Shown one piece after another: positions 9,070 to 17,350 of a stretch of 64,000 bases of DNA. Source of the stretch: Pandoraea apista (lineage in GTDB: Bacteria; Pseudomonadota; Gammaproteobacteria; Burkholderiales; Burkholderiaceae); assembly GCF_001465595.2 (NCBI RefSeq), contig NZ_CP013481.2:1-64000 (forward strand), in the 5' to 3' direction. The position numbers were made by a program, and so were the translations under genes. The notes beneath the pieces are model-generated. The model did not search any database. It saw nothing but the letters and a program-made list of their open reading frames with translations, and was not told the DNA's origin. Numbering within the stretch: position 1 is the stretch's first letter; each line of letters opens with the position of its first letter.

Positions 9070-10635
9070 ATGGCAGACGCCACCACGGCAAACGCCGCCG
9101 CCGCGCCGCAAGGGGCACCGCTGACCGGCGCGCGACTGGCGATCCTCACTGTGGGCCTCGCACTGGGTACTTTCATGGAGGTGCTCGATACGTCGATCGC
9201 CAACGTGGCCGTCCCGACCATCGCGGGAAGCGTAGGGGTGTCGAACAGTCAGGGCACGTGGGTCATCAGCTCGTACGCGGTGGCCGCCGCCATTGCCGTG
9301 CCGCTCACCGGCTGGCTGGCGCGGCGGGTCGGTGAAGCCAGGTTGTTCGTGGCGTCGGTCACGGCATTCACGGTGGCATCCATGCTCTGCGGTCTGGCCC
9401 CCAATATGGAAGCGCTCGTTATCTTCCGGTTGTTGCAGGGGCTCGTGTCGGGCCCGATGGTGCCCCTCTCCCAGACCATTCTGCTGCGCAGCTTCCCCGA
9501 GAAGAAGCGGGGTCTCGCGCTCGGGCTGTGGGCCATGACCGTGATCGTCGCGCCGATCTTCGGCCCCGTCGTCGGCGGGTGGATTACGGATAACTACACA
9601 TGGCCGTGGATCTTCTACATCAACGTGCCTGTCGGGATTTTCTCTGCGGTCTCTTGTTTCTTCCTGTTACGCGGGCACGAGACGAAAACGCAGCAACTGC
9701 CCATCGATCTGATCGGTCTCGCGCTGCTCGCCATCGGCGTGGGGTCGCTGCAAATGATGCTCGACCTCGGCAAGGACCGCGACTGGTTTAACAACAGCCT
9801 GATCCTTACGCTCGCGCTGACCGCCGCGATCTGCCTGTCGTTCCTGATCCTGTGGGAGCTGACGTCCGACAAGCCCATCGTTGACCTGACACTGTTCAAG
9901 GATCGCAACTTCGCCCTCGGTGTCGTGGTGATTTCGTTCGGCTTCATGACGTTCTTCGCCTCGGTGGTCATCTTCCCGCTATGGCTGCAAACGGTGATGG
10001 ACTACACGGCGGGCAAAGCCGGACTGGCGACGGCGCCTGTCGGCCTGCTGGCGCTCGTGCTCTCGCCGCTGATCGGGCAGAACATGAACCGGCTGAACCT
10101 GCGTGCCGTGGCCTCGTTCGCGTTCTTCGTATTCGCGGGAGTATCGTTCTGGAATTCGCACTTCGCGCTGAATCTGTCGTTCGCGAAGGTCATCGAGCCG
10201 CGGCTCGTACAGGGCATCGGCATCGCATGCTTCTTCGTGCCCGTAACCACGATCACCCTCTCGAGTATTTCGGACGATCGGCTTGCAGCGGCCTCCGGGC
10301 TTTCCAACTTCTTCCGCACGCTCTCGGGTGCCATCGGCACCGCTGTGAGTACGACGATGTGGGAAGACCGGGCGATCTACCACCATGCGCGCCTCGTTGA
10401 GAATCTCACCCCGTATTCCGACGCCACGACGCGCTATCTCGACCAGTTGCGTCAGGGGCTGGGACTGGCGAACGGGGCCGACTTCGGCATGCTCAACGAT
10501 CTCGTTACCCGTCAGTCGTTCATGCTGGCCACGAACGATATCTTTCATCTGTCCGGGTATGTCTTCCTCGCCATGGCAGCGCTTGTCTGGCTCACAAAAC
10601 CCAGGCGAGGCGCGAAGGCCGCCGTTGGCCACTGA
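9070..10635 (+). CDS. DHA2-family MFS multidrug exporter (EmrB/QacA type)
   Basis: The 521-residue protein has about 14 membrane helices, the DHA2 pattern. Family marks include the helix 1 motif LDTSIANVAVPTIAG (about residues 40-54), the loop 2-3 motif GWLARRVGEARLF, the helix 4 R-LQG motif (FRLLQGLVSGPMVPLSQ), and the antiporter motif C in helix 5 (APIFGPVVGGWI). Such proteins export hydrophobic drugs using the proton gradient, usually with an EmrA-type adaptor and an outer-membrane channel. No adaptor gene is adjacent, so the partner, if any, is elsewhere. GGGAG precedes the ATG. The substrate is unknown. Confidence 0.9.
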   Translation: MADATTANAAAAPQGAPLTGARLAILTVGLALGTFMEVLDTSIANVAVPTIAGSVGVSNSQGTWVISSYAVAAAIAVPLTGWLARRVGEARLFVASVTAFTVASMLCGLAPNMEALVIFRLLQGLVSGPMVPLSQTILLRSFPEKKRGLALGLWAMTVIVAPIFGPVVGGWITDNYTWPWIFYINVPVGIFSAVSCFFLLRGHETKTQQLPIDLIGLALLAIGVGSLQMMLDLGKDRDWFNNSLILTLALTAAICLSFLILWELTSDKPIVDLTLFKDRNFALGVVVISFGFMTFFASVVIFPLWLQTVMDYTAGKAGLATAPVGLLALVLSPLIGQNMNRLNLRAVASFAFFVFAGVSFWNSHFALNLSFAKVIEPRLVQGIGIACFFVPVTTITLSSISDDRLAAASGLSNFFRTLSGAIGTAVSTTMWEDRAIYHHARLVENLTPYSDATTRYLDQLRQGLGLANGADFGMLNDLVTRQSFMLATNDIFHLSGYVFLAMAALVWLTKPRRGAKAAVGH

Positions 10636-10767
10636 CGTTCGTTTTGCCCGGTCAGCCGGGGTGATCGTTCCAGAAAAGCAACAATACTTCTCGACATTCC
10701 GGCTTCTGAACGTCGTCGGCGGGGGCTACCATGCCGTATTGCGCTCATTCGCCAACAGGTACCCGGC

Positions 10768-11715
10768 ATGCTGTTCGATCTGATCGCCCGCTACGGGCTC
10801 TGGCTGGTCTTTCTTAACATCTTCGGACAAGCGTTGGGGCTGCCGCTGCCGGCTTATCCCACGCTGATTGTCACGGCGTCGACATCGCTCTTCTCGCCGG
10901 CACTGATCGTCGCTCTGGCGGTGTTCGCCGCGCTGTTGGGCGACACCCTCTGGTTCCTCGCGGGGCGCCGCTACGGCCACCATATTCTGCGACTGATGTG
11001 CCGCCTGTCGATCTCGCCCGATACGTGCGTGAGCCGCACGGAAGGCGCGATGGGCCGTCACGGGGTACGCGTGCTGATGTTTGCCCGTTTCGTGCCGGGC
11101 CTATCCGCTCTGTCGGTGCCGATGGCCGGTGCGCTCGGGGTGTCCTGGCGTACATTCCTGATGTACGACGCCATCGGTGCGGTGCTCTGGTCTGGGTTGG
11201 CCGTCGGCCTGGGGTTCGGTTTCGCCTCGCATATCGTGGCCGTGCTCGACGCCTTCGATACGCTCGGCCGTGGCGTGCTGTGGCTGGTCGCGCTGATCTT
11301 CGCGCTGTATCTGCTCAACCGTTGGCTCAACCGCTATCGTCTGCTGCGCTCGCTGCGCATGGCGCGTATCGGCGTTCAAACGCTCGAAGCCTGGATGAAG
11401 GACGAAGTGACCCCGGTGGTGATCGACGTGCGCTCGGCTGCCCGCCGCGCCATCGATCCGTTCACGATTCCCGGTTCGCTTGCGATCGAACCAAACGAAA
11501 TCGCCGAGAAGCTGCGGGATATTCCGCGCGACCGGCGGATCGTGGTGTTTTGTGCGTGTCCCAATGAGGTGACGGCCGCCCGTCTGGCGCAACAACTGCG
11601 TGCGCAAGGCTTTGCCGAGGTGCGTCCGTTGCTGGGCGGACTCGACGCCTGGCGCGAGGCAGGCTACTCCGTTCAGAAGATCGACGGCATAGACATGCTC
11701 GTGCCAGCCAACTGA
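10768..11715 (+). CDS. DedA-family membrane protein fused to a rhodanese domain
   Basis: Residues 1 to about 190 form a DedA/SNARE-associated domain with several membrane helices and the family core (RFVPGLSALSVPMAGALG, about residues 111-128). DedA proteins act as lipid scramblases or transporters, including for undecaprenyl phosphate. Residues about 205-305 are a rhodanese domain: VVIDVRS, then the active-site loop FCACPNEV with Cys262 in the catalytic position, and GGLDAW near the end. The fusion places a cytoplasmic sulfur-transfer-like domain on a membrane protein. The gene stands alone between the exporter and a convergent regulator. The biochemical role of the pairing is unknown. Confidence 0.88.
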   Translation: MLFDLIARYGLWLVFLNIFGQALGLPLPAYPTLIVTASTSLFSPALIVALAVFAALLGDTLWFLAGRRYGHHILRLMCRLSISPDTCVSRTEGAMGRHGVRVLMFARFVPGLSALSVPMAGALGVSWRTFLMYDAIGAVLWSGLAVGLGFGFASHIVAVLDAFDTLGRGVLWLVALIFALYLLNRWLNRYRLLRSLRMARIGVQTLEAWMKDEVTPVVIDVRSAARRAIDPFTIPGSLAIEPNEIAEKLRDIPRDRRIVVFCACPNEVTAARLAQQLRAQGFAEVRPLLGGLDAWREAGYSVQKIDGIDMLVPAN

Positions 11716-11768
11716 ATTTCAGCGTTTATCTTTCAGCGATTAACGCAATCCATTGCGCACCACTGAAT

Positions 11769-11800
11769 GACGCGCGCCTCACCACAAGTGAGCGCGCGTC
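11769..11800. terminator. Hairpin terminator between convergent genes
   Basis: A 9-bp stem GACGCGCGC (11769-11777) continues past one bulged C with TCAC, pairing with GTGA and GCGCGCGTC (788-800 of the same kilobase) around a CACAA loop. It lies between the DedA-rhodanese gene and the convergent regulator gene and probably serves both. Confidence 0.7.
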
Positions 11801-11810
11801 TTGCTTTGGA

Positions 11811-12266
11811 TCACGCGTCGTTGAGAGCGTCTCTCAGTTGCAAAAGCAGGGTACGCAGGGTCTTCTGTGCAGCATCGGATTGCCCCGTGACAGCCTGCAC
11901 CTGCGCGGGCACCTGACGCGCCTCACGGCGCAGACTGACGCCCCGGGACGTCAGGTCGATGAACACCTGCCGCTCGTCCGCTTCGCCCCGGCGGCGAGTC
12001 AAAAGTCCCATCGTTTCCAGTCTTTTCAGCAACGGCGTGAGCGTGCCGGAGTCGAGTCCTAGACGTGCGCCCAACTGGTTGACGGCGATATCGTCCTGTT
12101 CCCAAAGCACGACCATCGCAAGATATTGCGAGTACGTGAGACCGAGTCTGTCGAGCATCGGCTTGTGTGCTTTTGTCATGGCAAGCGATGCCGAGTACAA
12201 CGCGAAACCCAACTGCTCTTCCAGTCGCACGGGTGTTTTTTGTGCGGCCTTTTTGCTAACTGCCAT
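11811..12266 (-). CDS. OhrR-like MarR-family regulator lacking the redox cysteine
   Basis: From the ATG at 12266 the protein is 151 residues and matches the OhrR subgroup: FALYSASLAMTKAHKPML (about 21-38), LTYSQYLAMVVLWEQDD, the recognition-helix region LDSGTLTPLLKRLE, and a wing with DERQV. OhrR proteins repress organic-hydroperoxide-resistance genes and sense peroxide with one N-terminal Cys in the motif QLCFALYS. Here that motif reads QLGFALYS, and I see no Cys anywhere in the protein, so it cannot use the usual mechanism. The frame is open upstream to 12503, but the 12266 start gives the family N-terminus. No ohr gene is adjacent. Confidence 0.88.
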   Translation of the reverse strand: MAVSKKAAQKTPVRLEEQLGFALYSASLAMTKAHKPMLDRLGLTYSQYLAMVVLWEQDDIAVNQLGARLGLDSGTLTPLLKRLETMGLLTRRRGEADERQVFIDLTSRGVSLRREARQVPAQVQAVTGQSDAAQKTLRTLLLQLRDALNDA

Positions 12267-12293
12267 TCGGTTATTACTTTTCAGTTCCCATTC

Positions 12294-12307
12294 AATTGCG
12301 CGCCATT
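12294..12307. promoter_or_regulatory. Possible autoregulatory operator of the OhrR-like gene
   Basis: AATTGCGCGCCATT is a 14-bp near-palindrome (one mismatch to AATTGCGCGCAATT), 28-41 bases upstream of the regulator start. AT-flanked palindromes at this distance are usual for MarR/OhrR autorepression. The assignment is from symmetry and position only. Confidence 0.35.
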
Positions 12308-12608
12308 CTATTTCACCGCGTGGAATGTGACCAGTTCGAAAGAGGAATCGCGTGATGTCAGACGCCAGATGTGACGGCGAAGAGTCATGCGGTGCGCGGG
12401 GGAGGGGGCTAAAGGGGCGCGGCGCGATCGGACGGTGTAGTCCGGTGACGGCCTGCCGTATGGGGTTGGGATGGCAGCGGCGCGAATCCCTCGCGCTGAG
12501 CAATTATGAACGGTGATGTCTGTGGAAATAACGGATGGGCGAGGGTGTCCGGAAAAACAGCGGAAATGGCGAATCGCGCAGTCCTCAGCCCTTGGAATTT
12601 ACCTTTAT

Positions 12609-12623
12609 CTGAATAACGTTCAG
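12609..12623. repeat. Palindromic element copy 1 (CTGAA-N5-TTCAG)
   Basis: First of three related 15-bp palindromes in the 12267-13067 gap. The arms extend to TCTGAA/TTCAGA, and the left flank reads ACCTTTA. Copies 2 and 3 have CTGAG/CTCAG arms with the same 5-base spacer and similar flanks (ACCTTAT and ACGTTAC on the left, T-rich on the right). The rest of this 800-base gap holds no recognisable gene. Confidence 0.55.
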
Positions 12624-12778
12624 AAAAACCCCACCACGACAGCCATCTGCTGACCTGATGACGGGCGAAACGCGTGAAGCCATGGGAGGGGGCGAACAAG
12701 CGGATAAAACACTCACGAACTTGAAATCGTTCAAATCACGTAACGCATCGCTGTCGGCATGACGAAAAAACACCTTAT

Positions 12779-12793
12779 CTGAGCATGCCTCAG
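12779..12793. repeat. Palindromic element copy 2 (CTGAG-N5-CTCAG)
   Basis: CTGAG-CATGC-CTCAG, with ACCTTAT on the left and TTTTTCC on the right. It lies 170 bases after copy 1 and resembles a transcription-factor half-site pair. A weak terminator is possible because of the T run, but the stem is only 5-7 bp. Confidence 0.55.
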
Positions 12794-12990
12794 TTTTTCC
12801 TCCGAAATGGACATTGCCGAGCGCATCGGCGCGTCAATCCCTCCGGCCGGTGGATCCGGCATGGGAAACGCTCGCCGCGACATAGCTTCGTCAGCCGCCC
12901 CCTGTCTAATGGCAGCTCGCACTCGTTCGAACCGGCTTCCCGCGAGGTGAATCCGCTTCGACCGGACAACCACCGCCGAAACAACGTTAC

Positions 12991-13005
12991 CTGAGCACTA
13001 CTCAG
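12991..13005. repeat. Palindromic element copy 3 (CTGAG-N5-CTCAG)
   Basis: CTGAG-CACTA-CTCAG, with ACGTTAC on the left and TTTCCC on the right. It lies 212 bases after copy 2 and 63-77 bases upstream of the ClC channel start, which is a normal operator distance for that gene. Confidence 0.55.
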
Positions 13006-13067
13006 TTTCCCGGGTGCAAATCGCCCCAAAAGCCGTGCGCTTTCAAAATTAGGCGTCGATCGATACC

Positions 13068-14843
13068 ATGAGATCCAATTTCGATCACGACCGTCTTCTA
13101 TCCGTGTCAGCAGTATCCGCCTGGGCCAAATTGCCCGTCGTTGTGTGGGTGCGGCGCCAATTCGCACCGAACACTCTGCAAATCACGTTGCTGCTCGCCG
13201 GCATCGTCGGTCTGCTGGGGGCGTTGGCGACCGTCGCGTTTCGCGAAGCGCTCTCGGGGTTGCAATTCCTCCTTGCCGGACACCGCAGCGGCATGGTCGA
13301 GCTGGCACAGAACCTCAACTGGTGGCAGCGCCTGTTACTGCCGAGCGTGGGAGGCCTGATCGCCGGACTGATCCTCCAGTACGCCACCCTGTGGGTGCCG
13401 AAGAAGGGCGCCGACGACTACATGGAAGCCATTGCCATCGGCACCGGCGTGCTCAGTCTGCGCCAGACACTCGTCAAGAGCCTGTCGTCGCTGTGCTCGG
13501 TGGCCTCGGGTGCGTCGATCGGGCGGGAAGGGCCGATGGTGCAGCTCGCCGCAATGTTCGCGTCGCTCGTTGGCCGCATTCTTGCGTTTCCGCCGGAACG
13601 GCTGCGTCTGCTCGTCGCTTGCGGGGCAACGGCCGGTATCACGTCGGCCTATAACGCCCCGATCGCGGGGGCACTGTTCATCTCCGAAATCGTCTACGGC
13701 TCGATCTCGACAGCCACCCTCGGCCCGCTGGTCGTGGCATCGGTGATCGCGAACATCGTCATCCGCCAGTTTCTCGGTTACGAGGCGGTGTGTCAAATGC
13801 CGCGCTTCGACTTCGTGTCCGGCTGGGAAGTCTTCTTCTACGTGGGCCTCGGCGTGCTGGCAGGGGTGCTCGCGCCGCTGTTCCTGCGCCTGCTCGATTC
13901 CGCCAAGCAGCGCTTCAGTGCGCTGCCGGTGCCGCTGTTCCTGCGTCTGGCGCTGGGCGGGCTCGTTGTGGGCGTGCTCTCGCTGCAAGTGCCGCAGGTC
14001 TGGGGCAACGGCTACAGCGTGGTCAACTCGATCCTTCACACGCACTGGGCCTGGCAGGCGCTGGCAATGGTGCTCGTATTCAAGGTGCTGGCGACGGCCT
14101 CCTCGGCGGGCTCCGGTGCGGTGGGCGGCGTGTTCACACCAACGCTCTTCGTTGGCGCGGCACTCGGCAGTCTCTATGGGCTGGCGATGAACGCACTCGC
14201 CCCGGCGACCGCCTCGGTGGCCAGCAGCTACGCCGTGGTTGGCATGGGCGCGTTTCTCGCGGCCACCACCTACGCGCCGCTGATGTCGATTCTGATGATC
14301 TTCGAGATGACGCTGAGCTATCAGGTGGTGCTGCCCCTGATGCTGGCTTGCGTGACGGCATACCTCACCGCTCAGACATTGCGCGCCGACTCGGTGTACG
14401 CGAAGTCGCTTCGTCGCAATCAGGTTGCCGGCCGTTGGTTGTCGATGACGAGCGGGGGCAGCGAAATGCGTCTGTCATCGCTGGCGGTGGACAACGACGC
14501 CGTGGTGAGCGCCGCCGAATCGCCCGAGGCCATTGGCGAGCGTTTCATCGCTACCGGCTACCGTAACCTCGTGGTGCGCGCACCTGACGGGCGTCTCGTC
14601 GGCACGCTCGACGCCGCACGCTGGTGGCAACGTCAGGCCACCGGCAAACCGGCACTGTGGACGGAGACAGTTATCCCCTGCAAAGCGCTCGATGGCGAGA
14701 TGTCATTGGTCAGCGCCCTGCGCACCGTAGGCACGATGCACGCCGATTGGGTGCCTGTAACGGGCGAACAGGGAAAGTGGCTCGGTGTCGTTTCGTTGCC
14801 GGGGCTCATCGAGATCGTGACCGAAGAGCGAGGGGGCGAATGA
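13068..14843 (+). CDS. ClC-family chloride channel or H+/Cl- antiporter (ClcB-like)
   Basis: The 591-residue protein has the ClC membrane core (about residues 35-445). The gating-glutamate motif GREGPMVQ is near 149-156, and the filter motif GSGAVGGVFTPTLFVGAA is near 347-364. The first filter motif (GSGIP in ClcA) is replaced by a PKKGADDYMEAI segment, as in ClcB-type members. After the core come about 130 soluble residues with a CBS-like pattern (NLVVRAPDGRLVGTLD; WVPVTGEQGKWLGVVS). ClC proteins move chloride across the inner membrane, often for acid resistance. Its stop overlaps the mnmC start (ATGA), so the two are translationally coupled. Confidence 0.9.
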   Translation: MRSNFDHDRLLSVSAVSAWAKLPVVVWVRRQFAPNTLQITLLLAGIVGLLGALATVAFREALSGLQFLLAGHRSGMVELAQNLNWWQRLLLPSVGGLIAGLILQYATLWVPKKGADDYMEAIAIGTGVLSLRQTLVKSLSSLCSVASGASIGREGPMVQLAAMFASLVGRILAFPPERLRLLVACGATAGITSAYNAPIAGALFISEIVYGSISTATLGPLVVASVIANIVIRQFLGYEAVCQMPRFDFVSGWEVFFYVGLGVLAGVLAPLFLRLLDSAKQRFSALPVPLFLRLALGGLVVGVLSLQVPQVWGNGYSVVNSILHTHWAWQALAMVLVFKVLATASSAGSGAVGGVFTPTLFVGAALGSLYGLAMNALAPATASVASSYAVVGMGAFLAATTYAPLMSILMIFEMTLSYQVVLPLMLACVTAYLTAQTLRADSVYAKSLRRNQVAGRWLSMTSGGSEMRLSSLAVDNDAVVSAAESPEAIGERFIATGYRNLVVRAPDGRLVGTLDAARWWQRQATGKPALWTETVIPCKALDGEMSLVSALRTVGTMHADWVPVTGEQGKWLGVVSLPGLIEIVTEERGGE

Positions 14844-16846
14844 GTCATCGACCGGGCCCGAATCCCATCCAGCCCGCCGAGCCGGCAACCGCGACGGACG
14901 GTACGCCTTACTCGACCGTATTCGACGATGTCTATCACAGCGTCAACGGGGCGCTGGGTCAGGCGCGCCATGTCTTTCTCGGAGGCAACGACCTCCCCGA
15001 GCGCTGGCGCGGCCGCGAGCAATTCGTGATCGTCGAGACCGGTTTCGGTCTGGGATTGAATTTCCTCGCCACGTGGGCCGCGTGGCGAGACGATCCGCAG
15101 CGTTGCGCGCGGTTGCATTTCGTCTCGGTGGAGAAGTATCCGTTCCGTGCCCAGGATCTGCGGCGTGTGCTGGAGTCAATGCTCGTGCTGCCCGGCATGA
15201 CCGAACTGGCGCCGCTCGTTCAGCGTCTGTGCGATGTCTGGCCTTCGCCGGTAGCGGGGTGGCATCGTCTGGAGGTGGCGCCCGGTATGGTGCTGAGCGT
15301 GGGCTTCGGTGACTTTTTCGATCTGATGCCGTCGTTGCGTGCCGGCGCGGACGCCTTCTATCTGGACGGTTTCTCGCCCGCCAAAAATCCCGACCTGTGG
15401 ACGCCGAACGTATTCAAGACACTCGGCCGCCTCGCACGCGACGGCGCGACGCTGTCCACCTATTCATCCGCCGGACAAGTGCGGCGCGATCTTATCGCTG
15501 CCGGGTTCGCGATGGCACGCCGGCCCGGCTTTGGCTACAAGCGCGACATGCTCGCCGGCCAATACGCGCCGCAGTATCGAATGCGTCGATACGATCCGCC
15601 CGCAGCGCCTGCGCCGCGTGTCCGCGAGGCGATTGTCGTGGGCGCCGGCATGGCGGGTGCAGCAATGGCGCGACGGCTGATCGCTCGCGGCTGGCGGGTG
15701 CGTCTCTTCGAACGGGCGCAAGCGCCGGGAACTGCCGCGTCGGGCAATCCGGCGGGCGTGTTTCATCCGCAGCTCTCGGCAGACGACAACGTGTTGTCGC
15801 GTCTCACGCGGGCGGGCTTTCTGTTTGCACTCTCTCAATGGCGGACGTTGCCGGGCGGCCTGCCCGGACGCGCCGACGGCTTGCTGCAAGTGGCCATGAC
15901 CGACTCGGAAGCACAGGCGATGCGCCAGCTCGTTGCCGTGCACGAGTATCCGGACACGTATGCGAAGTGGGTCGATCAGGCTCAGGCGTCGGCCCTTGCC
16001 GGGGAAAGGCTAGCGCACGGCGGCCTCTGGTATCCGGAGGGGGGCTGGCTCGCGCCCGCCATGCTCTGCCGCGCCGAGTTGGTTGCCGCGGGTCCGTCGC
16101 TCGACGCGCGCTACGGCGTGAGCGTGGAGCGGCTCGAACCGCGCAACGGCCGCTGGGTGGCGATCGACGAGACGGGCCGAGTACTGGCCGAGGCCGACGT
16201 CGCAGTCGTGACGGCTGCCGACGTTTCGCAGAAACTGCTCGCGCCGTATCTCGCAGCGGCGTTTCTCCCCGTCAAACGCGTGCGTGGTCAATTGACCTTT
16301 CTGCCGCCCGACACCTTGCCCGATCTGCGTGTGCCGGTTTGCGGCGATGGTTACGTCGCGCCGTCGCTATTGGGTGGCGCCGGGCCGATCACGGGCGCGA
16401 CCTATGGCTTCGACGATCCGGTTGAGGAGGTACGCGTGACAGATCATCAGGCCAATTTGCGCCGCCTTGCTGCGCTGCTGCCCGCCCATGCGGACTTGTT
16501 CGGCGACACCGGACTGGCCAGCGCAAGCGCCGCCGCCGAGCTTGGCGGACGCACGGCGTTCCGATCGTTGATGCCCGACCGTTTGCCGATGGCGGGGCAA
16601 TTGCCCGATATGGCCGCTATCGAGCCGCTACGGCGACGGCTGACCGGGGGGCACCTGCGGGACCTGCCGCGTCTGGAAGGACTGTACGCGAGCTTTGCGT
16701 TCGGTTCTCGGGGACTGGTGTTCGCATCGCTGTGTGCAGAACTCATTGCCAGCCAGATCGAAGGCGAGCCGTGGCCCATCGGCAGCGATCTGGCCGATGC
16801 CATCGATCCCGCCCGTTACCTGATGCACGCGCTGCGCAAAGGCTGA
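14840..16846 (+). CDS. mnmC: Bifunctional tRNA methyltransferase/FAD oxidoreductase MnmC
   Basis: This 668-residue enzyme finishes the mnm5(s2)U34 modification begun by MnmE/MnmG. The N-terminal domain (about 1-245) is the SAM-dependent methyltransferase, with ETGFGLGLNFL near residue 57 and FYLDGFSPAKNPDLW near 172-186. The C-terminal domain is a DAO-type FAD oxidoreductase starting with the dinucleotide motif GAGMAGAAMARRL near 267. It removes the carboxymethyl group before methylation. The ATG at 14840 overlaps the ClC stop and follows AGGGGG. Length and both domains are normal for a full MnmC. Confidence 0.95.
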   Translation: MSHRPGPNPIQPAEPATATDGTPYSTVFDDVYHSVNGALGQARHVFLGGNDLPERWRGREQFVIVETGFGLGLNFLATWAAWRDDPQRCARLHFVSVEKYPFRAQDLRRVLESMLVLPGMTELAPLVQRLCDVWPSPVAGWHRLEVAPGMVLSVGFGDFFDLMPSLRAGADAFYLDGFSPAKNPDLWTPNVFKTLGRLARDGATLSTYSSAGQVRRDLIAAGFAMARRPGFGYKRDMLAGQYAPQYRMRRYDPPAAPAPRVREAIVVGAGMAGAAMARRLIARGWRVRLFERAQAPGTAASGNPAGVFHPQLSADDNVLSRLTRAGFLFALSQWRTLPGGLPGRADGLLQVAMTDSEAQAMRQLVAVHEYPDTYAKWVDQAQASALAGERLAHGGLWYPEGGWLAPAMLCRAELVAAGPSLDARYGVSVERLEPRNGRWVAIDETGRVLAEADVAVVTAADVSQKLLAPYLAAAFLPVKRVRGQLTFLPPDTLPDLRVPVCGDGYVAPSLLGGAGPITGATYGFDDPVEEVRVTDHQANLRRLAALLPAHADLFGDTGLASASAAAELGGRTAFRSLMPDRLPMAGQLPDMAAIEPLRRRLTGGHLRDLPRLEGLYASFAFGSRGLVFASLCAELIASQIEGEPWPIGSDLADAIDPARYLMHALRKG

Positions 16847-17350
16847 CCGCCTCGCTTGGCTGGCGTTTCCCGCCCGCCTCTGACCTCTTGAGACTGGCTC
16901 TCCCCGGATGCCCGGTCACGCTCCTATTGCCGTAATCCACGTGCCCCGTAGGCCCTCTCGGGAAATGTCGACAGCCAACTTTCTCCGAAAATTGGGGATG
17001 TTCCAATAATTCGAATCTGACCCTATATGGGTAAAAAGCCCGCCCCATGCGGGGGCGGCGCGCCCACGGCGCTTGCCCCCGTACTTTCCGCCCCTCACCC
17101 GATACCCGGCCGCCGACGCGGGTACCTCCTTGTCCGGCAGGCGAGGAACGTGCGACCGGCCGGGCCCCCCCCATGCGACGAACGCCCCGCCAACGAGACG
17201 GCCGTTTGAAATCGCCGGAAACCGAGTGTGGCAAAATAAACCCAACCCTTCGGGTTCGTCGCGCATTTGTCCTTCATCTGCAACCCCGCGCGCGACTTTC
17301 TTTCCTTTTCACCACTTGATGCGCCGTCAAGCGGCGCAAAGCGAGCATTA
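16847..17350. other. Intergenic region between mnmC and the antiporter gene
   Basis: About 500 bases without a credible gene. A GC-rich hairpin at 17034-17060 has an 8-bp stem with one bulge and a T run on the - strand side, so it would terminate leftward transcription; no - strand gene is close enough to need it. A short CCC-TTCG-GGG-like hairpin lies near 17250. The promoter of the antiporter gene must be here but I could not define it. Confidence 0.5.

Noticed and set aside
17034..17060. Leftward terminator after an unseen - strand gene
   Set aside because: A hairpin with T run is present, but no - strand gene to the right could use it. Kept only as part of the intergenic description.
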